Shown: piece by piece, positions 1 through 5,109 of the stretch
How the letters are laid out: each line of letters begins with the position of its first letter
Numbering within the stretch: the stretch's first letter is position 1
Assembly: GCA_023411445.1 (NCBI GenBank)
Contig: JAEYOT010000723.1
Location: forward strand, 1 to 5,306
Direction: 5' to 3'
Length of the DNA: 5,306 nt
Source: Pseudomonadota bacterium
GTDB taxonomy: Bacteria > Myxococcota_A > Polyangia > Polyangiales > Polyangiaceae
Program-made: the position numbers and the translations under genes
Notes under the pieces: model-generated
What the model was told of the DNA's origin: nothing
What the model saw: only the letters and a program-made list of their open reading frames with translations
The model's database searches: none

Positions 1-275
1 CCATGGCGGCCACGCTGGGCGCAGGCCTGGGGGGCGTCGAAAAGGGCCTCAAATTGCCGCCTGAAACCCGAGGGGACGCGGGGACGGACGGCGCTGGCCG
101 CTTGCCGCGCACGCTGCGCGAAGCCACCGAGCGACTCGCCGCCAGCAAGGTGGCACGCAGCCTGTTCGGCGCGCCTTTCGTCGAGCACTACGTTCGCACG
201 CGCGACTGGGAGGTGCGTGAGTACGACAAGGCCGTCACGGATTGGGAGTTGTCGCGCTACTTCGAGGTCATATGA
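1..275 (+). CDS. Glutamine synthetase family protein, C-terminal end (5' partial)
   Basis: This is the last 91 or so codons of a glutamine-synthetase-fold ligase; the start lies upstream of the window. The visible protein matches the C-terminal helical part of GS-like enzymes: an A-A-x-L-x-A-G-L-x-G-x-E-x-G-L helix, then LPP, the LPRTLREA element, a FG-x-x-FVEHY segment, and the hallmark ending VTDWELSRYFEVI. This ending is typical of the gamma-glutamylamide-synthetase (PuuA/GlnA-like) branch rather than housekeeping GlnA, though the substrate cannot be read from this end. Such enzymes use ATP to join glutamate to ammonia or an amine in the cytoplasm. The ATG at position 3 lies inside the conserved fold and is not the start. 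The stop overlaps the next gene's start (ATGA, 272-275), so the two are probably translationally coupled. Family confidence is high, subfamily moderate. Confidence 0.88.
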   Translation, partial: MAATLGAGLGGVEKGLKLPPETRGDAGTDGAGRLPRTLREATERLAASKVARSLFGAPFVEHYVRTRDWEVREYDKAVTDWELSRYFEVI

Positions 276-1393
276 GCATCTGGAGCTTTCCGACCAAGAT
301 CGTGTTTGGCGCCGGCGAGATCAGCCGGCTGGGCGAAGAAACGAAGGCGCTCGGCGTCGCGCGGGTGCTGGTCGTCGCGGACGCGGGCGTGGAGCGTAGC
401 GGCTTGCTGAAAGAGCCGCTGGCGGCGCAGGCCGCCGCCGGCTTGGAAGCAAGCGTCTTCACCGGCGTGAACGGTAACCCCACCGAGCAAAATATCTAAA
501 ACGGCGCGCAGGCCTACGCGCAGCACCGCGCGGAGGGCGTCGTCGCGGTGGGCGGCGGCTCGCCGATGGACGCCGCCAAGCTCATCGCGCTCCGCGCCGT
601 GTGCAGCCTGCCGTTCGAGCGGCTGGACGACGCGACCGACGGCGGCGTGCACGTGCCCGCCGAAGTGCCGCCCATCGTCACCGTCCCGACCACGGCCGGC
701 ACTGGCAGTGAGGTAGGGCGCTCCGGCGTGCTCACCGTGCGCTCCACCGGTCGTAAGACGGTCATCTTCTCGCCGCGGCTGCTGGCCAAGGTCGCCATCT
801 TGGATCCAAAGCTCACGGTCTCGATGCCCAAGTCCGTCACGGCCGCGACCGGCTTCGACGCGCTCACGCACTGCGTGGAAGCATACCTATCGCTCGGCGA
901 TCACCCGCTCGCCGACGCCATCGCGCTCGGCGGCATCGAGCTGGTGCAAGATTGGCTGGTGAAGGCGGTAGAAGAGCCGGACAACCTCGAGGCGCGCGGC
1001 GGCATGATGAAGGCCGCCATGATGGGTGCGATCGCCTTTCAGAAGGGCCTTGGGGCGTGCCACTCCCTCGCGCACCCGCTCTCCAGCGAGCACGGCTTGC
1101 ACCACGGCTTGGCCAACGCGCTCTGCTTGCCGGCCGTGGTCGCGTTCAACACGCCCGCCGTGCCCGAGCGCGTCGCGCGCATCGGTCGCCTACTCGGCGA
1201 CCAGGACGCCGTGAAGGCCATCGCCGGACTGCGTGCGCGCGTCGGCATCAACGCTGGCCTCGCCGGTTCCGGCATCCGGGAAGAGCACCTGCCCGCGCTC
1301 GCAAAGAAGGCGGTGGAAGATGCGTGCCATCGCAGTAACCCGCGCCCCGCCAGCGAGCAGGATCTGCTGGAGCTGTACCGCGCATCGCTGTAG
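272..1393 (+). pseudogene. Iron-containing alcohol dehydrogenase interrupted by an in-frame TAA
   Basis: Read through, this is a 373-codon group III (Fe-dependent) NAD(P) alcohol dehydrogenase, close to the usual 380 or so. Visible in order: the start MSIWSFPTKIVFGAGE; the NAD-binding GGGSPMDAAK (94-103); TVPTTAGTGSEV (137-148); the metal-ligand motif GFDALTH with Asp196 and His200; then His264 in CHSLAHPL and His278 in HHGLANA. All four expected metal ligands are present. Codon 76 (497-499) is TAA, in the same frame on both sides, leaving a 75-residue 5' piece (272-499) and a 3' open frame whose first possible start is GTG 548. The 5' piece lacks the cofactor motif and the 3' piece lacks the N-terminal strands, so neither should be active. 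The start at 272 follows GAGG (264-267) and overlaps the GS stop. The context suggests oxidation of a gamma-glutamylated amino alcohol or a related alcohol. A sequencing error is a real alternative to a true pseudogene. Confidence 0.85.
497..499 (+). other. Premature in-frame TAA in the alcohol dehydrogenase
   Basis: The codon falls between NPTEQNI and NGAQAYAQHR, at a loop position that is variable in the family (pattern NPTExN[VI]xxG). One base change from GAA, CAA or AAA would create it. The surrounding 15 bases (488-502) contain 12 A/T, an unusual patch in this GC-rich DNA. No frame shift accompanies it. Confidence 0.9.
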
Positions 1394-1697
1394 TGGATGA
1401 GTTGGGTCAAGCTGCGCCGCCGCCCCCTGAATAACGTGGCGGAGCGCCTCATTTGCCCCCTGCGTCACGGTCAAACGCGACGCCTTAGCCACAAGGACGA
1501 GGCTCATGACACGCGGATCAGCGGGTGGGTGACTCGCGACCTGGCTGGGTCCGACTAGCAGCGACAGCCTCCGACTCAGTCGCAGCCACGAAACCATTCG
1601 GCTTTGTCGTCTTGCTTGTCGGTAGCACGCGGTGGCCCTCCTAGAACGTCGCCCATCGCTGGCGCGTGGCACGCCTCTCGCAAAGCTGGGCGCCATC
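1394..1697. other. Intergenic stretch without a recognisable gene
   Basis: These 304 bases separate the dehydrogenase from the TPR gene. A weak hairpin just after the dehydrogenase stop pairs CCGCC (1417-1421) with GGCGG (1438-1442) over a 16-base loop and could act as a poor terminator; there is no T-tract. An 11-base palindrome CGACT-C-AGTCG sits at 1572-1582. TAGAAC at 1642-1647 resembles a -10 box about 50 bases before the TPR start, but no good -35 box lies 16-18 bases upstream of it. The minus strand is open across this stretch but continues into antisense of the dehydrogenase and shows no family motif, so I do not call it a gene. Confidence 0.5.
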
Positions 1698-2027
1698 ATG
1701 AGCTACCTCGTCAAAGAGCCCCGCCAGCCGGCAGTCACTGCCGTACAGCGCGCCCGCCGCCAAGCCGAACGCGGTGACGAGCGTCGCGCCATGTTGATCT
1801 TGCGTGAAGCCTGCTTCGCCGCCGAGCACGACCCCGCGTTGTGGGTCCACTTCGGGCTCGCATGCTTGCGCGCTCGTCGTCGTGATGAAGGCCTGCGCGC
1901 GCTTGCTCACGCCTTGTGGCTGCGCGAGCGCGAGCGCGACGAGCGCCGCGCGCAGGTCATGCGCGACCTGATCGCGCACCTCTCCCGCGGGGGCACGCTC
2001 CCGCTCGACTCTCGCCAGGCTGCTTGA
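1698..2027 (+). CDS. Small TPR-like protein, function unknown
   Basis: A 109-residue cytoplasmic protein with no signal peptide or membrane segment. It is rich in Arg, Ala, Glu and Leu and is predicted to be almost wholly helical. Two consecutive tetratricopeptide-like helix pairs can be made out, at about residues 14-45 (ARRQAERGDERRAMLILREA) and 47-80 (ALWVHFGLACLRA and DEGLRALAHALWL). The second has the W-x3-G-x2-C/A spacing of a TPR helix A. The last 20 or so residues look unstructured. Such short TPR proteins usually act as protein-binding modules, and no enzyme motif is visible. The ATG at 1698 was chosen because the repeats begin soon after it; an in-frame GTG at 1632 would add 22 residues without clear structure. 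No strong Shine-Dalgarno precedes either start. The gene stands alone and converges on the next one with 30 bases between stops. Confidence 0.68.
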   Translation: MSYLVKEPRQPAVTAVQRARRQAERGDERRAMLILREACFAAEHDPALWVHFGLACLRARRRDEGLRALAHALWLRERERDERRAQVMRDLIAHLSRGGTLPLDSRQAA

Positions 2028-2033
2028 GCCGTT

Positions 2034-2058
2034 AGCGCTCCCGCACCGGCGGGCCGCT
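2034..2058. terminator. Hairpin between convergent genes, possible bidirectional terminator
   Basis: CCCGC (2040-2044) pairs with GCGGG (2049-2053) over the loop ACCG, and outside it AGCG (2034-2037) pairs with CGCT (2055-2058). It fills the gap between the TPR stop and the zinc-ribbon gene stop, overlapping the latter by one base. There is no T-tract, so the role as an intrinsic terminator is an inference from its position and symmetry. Confidence 0.4.
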
Positions 2059-2300
2059 CAGCGGTATGCCAGCGACTCGACGTTGAACGTGCGCAGCGTG
2101 TTGCGCGTGCACATCGGGCAGCTCCAGCCGACGTCCACCTGCTTGTCGCCAATCTTCTTGGTAGAATTGGCAGGCGCCGCCAGCTCCCGACCGCGCGCCC
2201 GATCGATCACGAAGCCGCGCACGACTGAGCGCGCCTCATCGATCTCCGCCACCAGCTGGGCTTGGCACTCGCACCGGGATTCGACTCGAGCAATCTTCAT
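2058..2300 (-). CDS. Small zinc-ribbon-like protein, function unknown
   Basis: An 80-residue protein with two Cys pairs: Cys10-x-Cys12 near the N-terminus and Cys61-x2-Cys64 (GWSCPMC) near the C-terminus. That is the geometry of a small zinc ribbon in which two knuckles close over one metal ion. The segment between them alternates strands and charged stretches (QLVAEIDEA, VVRGFVIDRARGREL), and the tail is TLRTFNVESLAYR. There is no signal peptide or membrane segment. The four Cys, the clean ATG, and a promoter-like pair upstream together support a real gene over chance. I do not recognise a named family. Nucleic-acid or protein binding would be the usual job for such a fold, but that is inference. 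The gene diverges from the tRNA gene and converges on the TPR gene. Confidence 0.62.
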   Translation of the reverse strand: MKIARVESRCECQAQLVAEIDEARSVVRGFVIDRARGRELAAPANSTKKIGDKQVDVGWSCPMCTRNTLRTFNVESLAYR

Positions 2301-2313
2301 GACTGGCGGCCGA

Positions 2314-2343
2314 GGTCTACCTACGCAAGCCGGCTCGGGTCAA
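2314..2343 (-). promoter_or_regulatory. Predicted sigma-70-type promoter of the zinc-ribbon gene
   Basis: On the minus strand TTGACC (2343-2338) is followed after 18 bases by TAGACC (2319-2314). The -35 box matches five of six consensus bases; the -10 box is weak but keeps the leading TA. The predicted transcription start near 2306 is only about six bases before the ATG at 2300, which agrees with the lack of a Shine-Dalgarno. Confidence 0.4.
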
Positions 2344-2348
2344 GAGGC

Positions 2349-2377
2349 TTGAAACCCCAGCCGCCAGGCACTACGCT
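2349..2377 (+). promoter_or_regulatory. Predicted promoter of tRNA-Gly
   Basis: TTGAAA (2349-2354) matches five of six bases of the -35 consensus. A 17-base spacer leads to TACGCT (2372-2377), a -10 box with T, A and final T. The bases after the -10 box (GGCCTCGG) are G/C-rich, as in stable-RNA promoters under stringent control in other bacteria. Initiation near 2384 would leave a 5' leader of about six bases for RNase P removal. Confidence 0.55.
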
Positions 2378-2390
2378 GGCCTCGGTCTTT

Positions 2391-2466
2391 GCGGGACTAG
2401 CTCAGTTGGTAGAGCACGAGCTTCCCAAGCTCGGGGTCGCGAGTTCGAGCCTCGTGTCCCGCTCCA
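2391..2466 (+). tRNA. tRNA-Gly, anticodon CCC
   Basis: A complete 76-base cloverleaf including an encoded CCA. The acceptor stem GCGGGAC (2391-2397) pairs perfectly with GTCCCGC (2456-2462), with discriminator T2463 and CCA 2464-2466. The D-arm is GCTC/GAGC around AGTTGGTA. The anticodon stem CGAGC/GCTCG carries the loop TTCCCAA with anticodon CCC at 2424-2426, which reads GGG. The variable loop is GGGTC. The T-arm is GCGAG/CTCGT with loop TTCGAGC and one G-T wobble. Glycine identity is backed by the C35/C36 anticodon bases and U73 discriminator. There is no sign of an intron or pseudogene features. Confidence 0.97.
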
Positions 2467-2471
2467 GATAG

Positions 2472-2511
2472 GCCGAGCTCAGCGCTCGGCGGTGCCCAGA
2501 GGGGGGGCACC
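2472..2511. terminator. Two tandem hairpins between tRNA-Gly and the convergent aldo/keto reductase
   Basis: Hairpin one pairs GCCGAGC (2472-2478) with GCTCGGC (2484-2490) over TCAGC. Hairpin two follows immediately, pairing GGTGCCC (2491-2497) with GGGCACC (2505-2511) over a G-rich loop. Both stems have seven perfect pairs and lie between converging transcription units, so they could end transcripts from either side. There is no T-tract on either strand, which weakens the case for a classical intrinsic terminator. Confidence 0.5.
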
Positions 2512-2540
2512 TCGCGGTCGTCTCCTGTCACCCGGAAGCG

Positions 2541-3482
2541 CTACAGCTCCGTGCCGGCGAGCGGATCCGAGTTCCACCAGCACGGGCCCTTGCCGCGCAC
2601 GGCTTGGGCGGCGACTTGGCGTAGGCGAGCCAGCTCGGCGTCGCCCAGCGGTGTGAACGCTTCCGCGGCTGCCAGCGCGGCGTCTTGCTCGTTGGGGAAG
2701 CTCATGCCTAGCAGGGCCACGTCCGGATCGCAGGTGAGCGTGTAGCTCACGCACTCTTGCACCGAGAGCCTCGGGAGCGTCGTCTCGCTGGGAGCATCTT
2801 GCCCGCCTGAGCTCCATTTGCCGCGCGGGCGGGCTGCGAGTGGTTTGCCGTACCCGGCGGTGTCACCGAGCAGCTTACCGGCGCCGAAGGTCTTGAAGCA
2901 GACGCTGCCGACGCCGCGCTGCTTGGCGAGCGGCAATGTCTCCGTCACGTAGCGCTCTTCCACGAACGCGCCCACCGGGAACATGACGATATCGCAGCGT
3001 CCGGACTCGATCGCGCGGCGCAGCACCTCCGGATGGTGCGCGGAGATGCCCTTGAAGCGCGCGCGCCCCGTGGTCACCACCTGCTCCAGCTCCTCGAACA
3101 CGCCACCCGGCTTGGCTAGCTCATCCCAGGTGCTCGGATCGCGGACGCCGTGCAGCACGAAGGCGTCGACCGCGTCGAAGCCCAGCCGCTGTAGGCTCTC
3201 GCCGGCTTGCGTGGCGACGGGGCGATCGAAATGGTCGATCTTGTCGATCAGGAACACGCCGCTGCGTCGCCCCGCCAGCGCCTGCCCGACGATCTGCTCG
3301 CTGTAGCCGTCTTCGTAGCTGGGCGCCGTGTCGACCAAGTTGAGCCCGAAATCCAGCGCGCGCCGCAGCGTCTGCACGCAGGTTGCAAGCGGCACGCTGC
3401 GATCGGCCACATCGCCGATGCCGAGCCGCGTGGCGACGAAGCCGGTGCGACCCAGCTCCCTGCGAGGCTCGAAGCGGGGCAT
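2541..3482 (-). CDS. Aldo/keto reductase
   Basis: A 313-residue cytoplasmic NAD(P)H-dependent oxidoreductase of the aldo/keto reductase superfamily, a (beta/alpha)8 barrel of normal length. The N-terminus has the family opening LGRTGFVATRLGIG. The full catalytic tetrad is visible: Asp51 and Tyr56 in NLVDTAPSYEDGYSE, Lys81 in FLIDKIDH, and His111 in AFVLHGVRDP. The motif GVFEELEQVVTTGRARFKGIS (about 127-147) and the C-terminal CDPDVALLGMSFPNEQ match bacterial AKRs of the type often annotated L-galactose- or L-fucose-dehydrogenase-like; the substrate is not predictable. The ATG at 3482 shares one base with the phosphofructokinase stop (TGATG), so it is probably translated by coupled reinitiation as the second gene of that operon. 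A GGAG lies somewhat far (11 bases) upstream. Nothing appears truncated. Confidence 0.92.
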   Translation of the reverse strand: MPRFEPRRELGRTGFVATRLGIGDVADRSVPLATCVQTLRRALDFGLNLVDTAPSYEDGYSEQIVGQALAGRRSGVFLIDKIDHFDRPVATQAGESLQRLGFDAVDAFVLHGVRDPSTWDELAKPGGVFEELEQVVTTGRARFKGISAHHPEVLRRAIESGRCDIVMFPVGAFVEERYVTETLPLAKQRGVGSVCFKTFGAGKLLGDTAGYGKPLAARPRGKWSSGGQDAPSETTLPRLSVQECVSYTLTCDPDVALLGMSFPNEQDAALAAAEAFTPLGDAELARLRQVAAQAVRGKGPCWWNSDPLAGTEL

Positions 3483-4759
3483 CAGGGCACGAGCTCCAGC
3501 GGGGGAGCCTCGGCCTTGACCAAGTACTCGAACTGCGCGCGAAACTCCTCCGGCTGCAGGTTGGTGACGGCGGCGTAGCGGCCGATCTCGCTGGCGTTCG
3601 CGAAGTCATCCCGGCGTAGACGCAGCATGTAACGCCGCGCGATCTTGTAATACTCAGTCTCCGTGTCGACCATGCGCACGCGCGTGCGGCCGGTCTGAGG
3701 ATCCAGCATGTCCTCGAAGCGGATGGGCTTGAATTTGCCTTCTTGCACCGTGACCATGGCGCCAGAGCCCCCCTCGATCAGGTACTTGGCGGCGCAGTAA
3801 CCCAAGTCCCGCGTGTACTCCATGTCGAACGGGATCGGGTCGGTGCAGCGTAGCTCGTAGCCGATGTCCTTGGACACGATGGTCACCTTCGGGCCGAGGC
3901 TCTTCAAGCGCGCAGCGACGGCCGTCTTGATGATGCGACCGAAGTCGATCTCGGCGATGCGGATGTGGCCGTGCTCGTCGCGCTCGGCGCCCTCGAGCTC
4001 CGCCAGGTCGCTCTCCGGTATCGACTCCACCAAACCCTCGGCCAGCACCGCCACGCCGTCCGAGCGGCCGTAGGCCAGGCGCTTGATGATGGCGCCGGTG
4101 AGCACGTCCACGATGGCGCGCATCGGGATCTGCTTGCTGGGAAACTCCTCCGGAATGACCGTGAGCGTGGCGCCCGCTGCCTTACCGATGCCGAGCGCCA
4201 GGTGCCCCGCCTTGCGGCCCATGGCCACGACGAAATACCAGCGCGACGTGGTCTGCGCGTCCGTCAGCAAATCACGCACGATGCCGGTGCCGACGTGGCG
4301 CGCCGTTTGGTAACCGAAAGTGGGAATCCAGGCGGGCAAGTCCAGGTCGTTGTCGATGGTCTTTGGCACGTGCACCACCTTCAGCGCGCCCTGGGAGTGC
4401 GCCGAGATGCGCATGGCGGAGAACGCCGTGTCGTCGCCGCCGATGGTTACCAGCTTGCCGACGCCCAGCTGCTGCAGGCTCTTGACCGTCGCTTCGAGCG
4501 TCTTCGGATCTTTCGTGGGGTTGGCGCGAGCCGTGCCGAGGCACGAGCCACCCCGGAAATGGATGCGCGAGACGGCTTCGATGTCCAGCGGGCGGGCGTG
4601 GTTGAGGTCGCCCTTCATGATCCACTGAAAGCCATCACGAATGCCGAGCACGGGGATGCCGGAGAGACAGGCGCGGATGGTCGCGGCTCCGATCACACTG
4701 TTGATGCCCGGAGCAGGACCGCCGCCGACCAGGATCGCGAGCTTGTTCAGATCTGCCAT
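3482..4759 (-). CDS. pfp: 6-phosphofructokinase, predicted pyrophosphate-dependent
   Basis: A 425-residue phosphofructokinase that converts fructose 6-phosphate to fructose 1,6-bisphosphate in the cytoplasm. Motifs from the chosen start are: GGGPAPGIN (12-20), which binds the phosphoryl donor; GGDD (107-110); PKTIDND (132-138) with catalytic Asp136 and Asp138; MGRKAGH (180-186) for the sugar phosphate; IPEEF (202-206); EGL (241-243); and GYELRCTDP (300-308). Asp110 stands where ATP-dependent enzymes have Gly, and Lys133 where classical ATP enzymes have Gly. This pair is the known signature of pyrophosphate as donor, making the reaction reversible. The ATG at 4759 is preferred over the open frame back to 4834 because family members begin just before this glycine loop and because a promoter-like pair overlaps the extension. 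There is no Shine-Dalgarno. It leads a two-gene operon with the aldo/keto reductase. PPi use rests on two residues, not on an assay. Confidence 0.93.
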   Translation of the reverse strand: MADLNKLAILVGGGPAPGINSVIGAATIRACLSGIPVLGIRDGFQWIMKGDLNHARPLDIEAVSRIHFRGGSCLGTARANPTKDPKTLEATVKSLQQLGVGKLVTIGGDDTAFSAMRISAHSQGALKVVHVPKTIDNDLDLPAWIPTFGYQTARHVGTGIVRDLLTDAQTTSRWYFVVAMGRKAGHLALGIGKAAGATLTVIPEEFPSKQIPMRAIVDVLTGAIIKRLAYGRSDGVAVLAEGLVESIPESDLAELEGAERDEHGHIRIAEIDFGRIIKTAVAARLKSLGPKVTIVSKDIGYELRCTDPIPFDMEYTRDLGYCAAKYLIEGGSGAMVTVQEGKFKPIRFEDMLDPQTGRTRVRMVDTETEYYKIARRYMLRLRRDDFANASEIGRYAAVTNLQPEEFRAQFEYLVKAEAPPLELVP

Positions 4760-4770
4760 GCTGGATGAAC

Positions 4771-4799
4771 AAACTAGGCTCTTCGCTGGCGACCGCCAA
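4771..4799 (-). promoter_or_regulatory. Predicted promoter of the phosphofructokinase operon
   Basis: On the minus strand TTGGCG (4799-4794, four of six -35 bases) is followed after exactly 17 bases by TAGTTT (4776-4771). The -10 box ends 11 bases before the ATG at 4759, placing the start of transcription about five bases upstream of the coding region. The message would then be nearly leaderless, matching the absence of a ribosome-binding site. Confidence 0.45.
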
Positions 4800-4813
4800 G
4801 CAAAACGGCGGTC
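4791..4813. repeat. Inverted repeat GACCGCC-N9-GGCGGTC, candidate operator
   Basis: Seven-base arms at 4791-4797 and 4807-4813 match perfectly as an inverted repeat, with an A-rich nine-base spacer. The left arm overlaps the predicted -35 box of the phosphofructokinase promoter. That is where a dimeric regulator would control access by RNA polymerase. Its function as an operator is inferred from symmetry and position only. Confidence 0.45.
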
Positions 4814-4851
4814 CCTGCTGGGCGCCAAAAACACGGCTGAAGCGCTCCTGA

Positions 4852-4878
4852 CGCTTGCGGGCGTGTGGTGCGCAAGCG
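4852..4878. repeat. Inverted repeat CGCTTGCG-N11-CGCAAGCG
   Basis: Eight-base arms at 4852-4859 and 4871-4878 are perfect reverse complements around an 11-base spacer (centre-to-centre 19 bases, near two helical turns). It lies about 95-120 bases upstream of the phosphofructokinase start. It could bind a dimeric regulator or form a hairpin in a transcript. GC-rich DNA produces some such repeats by chance. Confidence 0.4.
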
Positions 4879-5051
4879 GGCGAGGCGAGCCCTGTCAACT
4901 ACCGATCTCGACTTCCTGCAGCGGCGTGAGCAGTGTGAGCGCGGCCCAGCTGCGATGAGCCATAACGGCTCGGTGCCCGTCCGACCGAGGGCGAAAGTTT
5001 CAGGATCGATGTGCGGCCTGGCGCGGCCTGGTGATGGATGCGTCCAACCTC

Positions 5052-5080
5052 GCGACAGAGCTCGGGAGGCGTGCTAGTAC
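5052..5080 (+). promoter_or_regulatory. Predicted promoter of the lipoprotein gene
   Basis: GCGACA (5052-5057; four of six -35 bases) is followed after 17 bases by TAGTAC (5075-5080), with an extended -10 TG at 5072-5073. Initiation near 5087 would give a leader of roughly 20 bases. That leader begins just before a short hairpin, CTCGC/GCGAG around GCTC (5088-5101). Confidence 0.4.
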
Positions 5081-5109
5081 GCGCAAGCTCGCGCTCGCGA
5101 GTCATCCCC

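Larger units (their letters stand above)
4760..5109. other. Divergent intergenic control region
   Basis: These 350 bases separate the divergent phosphofructokinase operon and the lipoprotein gene. They hold a predicted promoter for each side (4771-4799 minus, 5052-5080 plus) and two perfect inverted repeats (4791-4813 and 4852-4878). I see no convincing coding sequence between about 4880 and 5050. The open frame on the minus strand there continues as antisense of the lipoprotein's Gly/Ser linker and is Pro/Val-rich in the manner of such shadows. Confidence 0.6.

Noticed and set aside
3..5. ATG at position 3 as the true start of the GS-like gene
   Set aside because: The residues that follow are internal to the C-terminal part of the GS fold, so the gene must begin far upstream of the window.
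497..499. Recoding of the internal stop (selenocysteine or pyrrolysine)
   Set aside because: Selenocysteine uses TGA and pyrrolysine TAG; this codon is TAA, and the position is variable in the family with no catalytic need for a special residue.
257..871. Minus-strand open frame of 204 codons opposite the dehydrogenase
   Set aside because: Low-complexity Arg/Gly/Asp/His composition typical of antisense frames in GC-rich genes; the plus strand encodes a recognised family.
1394..1508. Minus-strand open segment beginning MSLVLVAKASRL, considered as a gene or mobile-element remnant
   Set aside because: It runs on into antisense of the dehydrogenase, has no family motif I can name, and no promoter or ribosome-binding site was seen.
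3541..4153. Repeated 13-base word GAAACTCCTCCGG at 3541-3553 and 4141-4153
   Set aside because: Both copies encode PEEF in the same gene on the minus strand (residues 202-206 and 403-406 regions), so shared codon choice explains the repeat.
3965..4768. Long plus-strand open frame (267 codons) opposite the phosphofructokinase
   Set aside because: It is rich in Arg, Ala and His with no motif, and lies wholly antisense to a gene with clear catalytic motifs. It is a codon-bias shadow.
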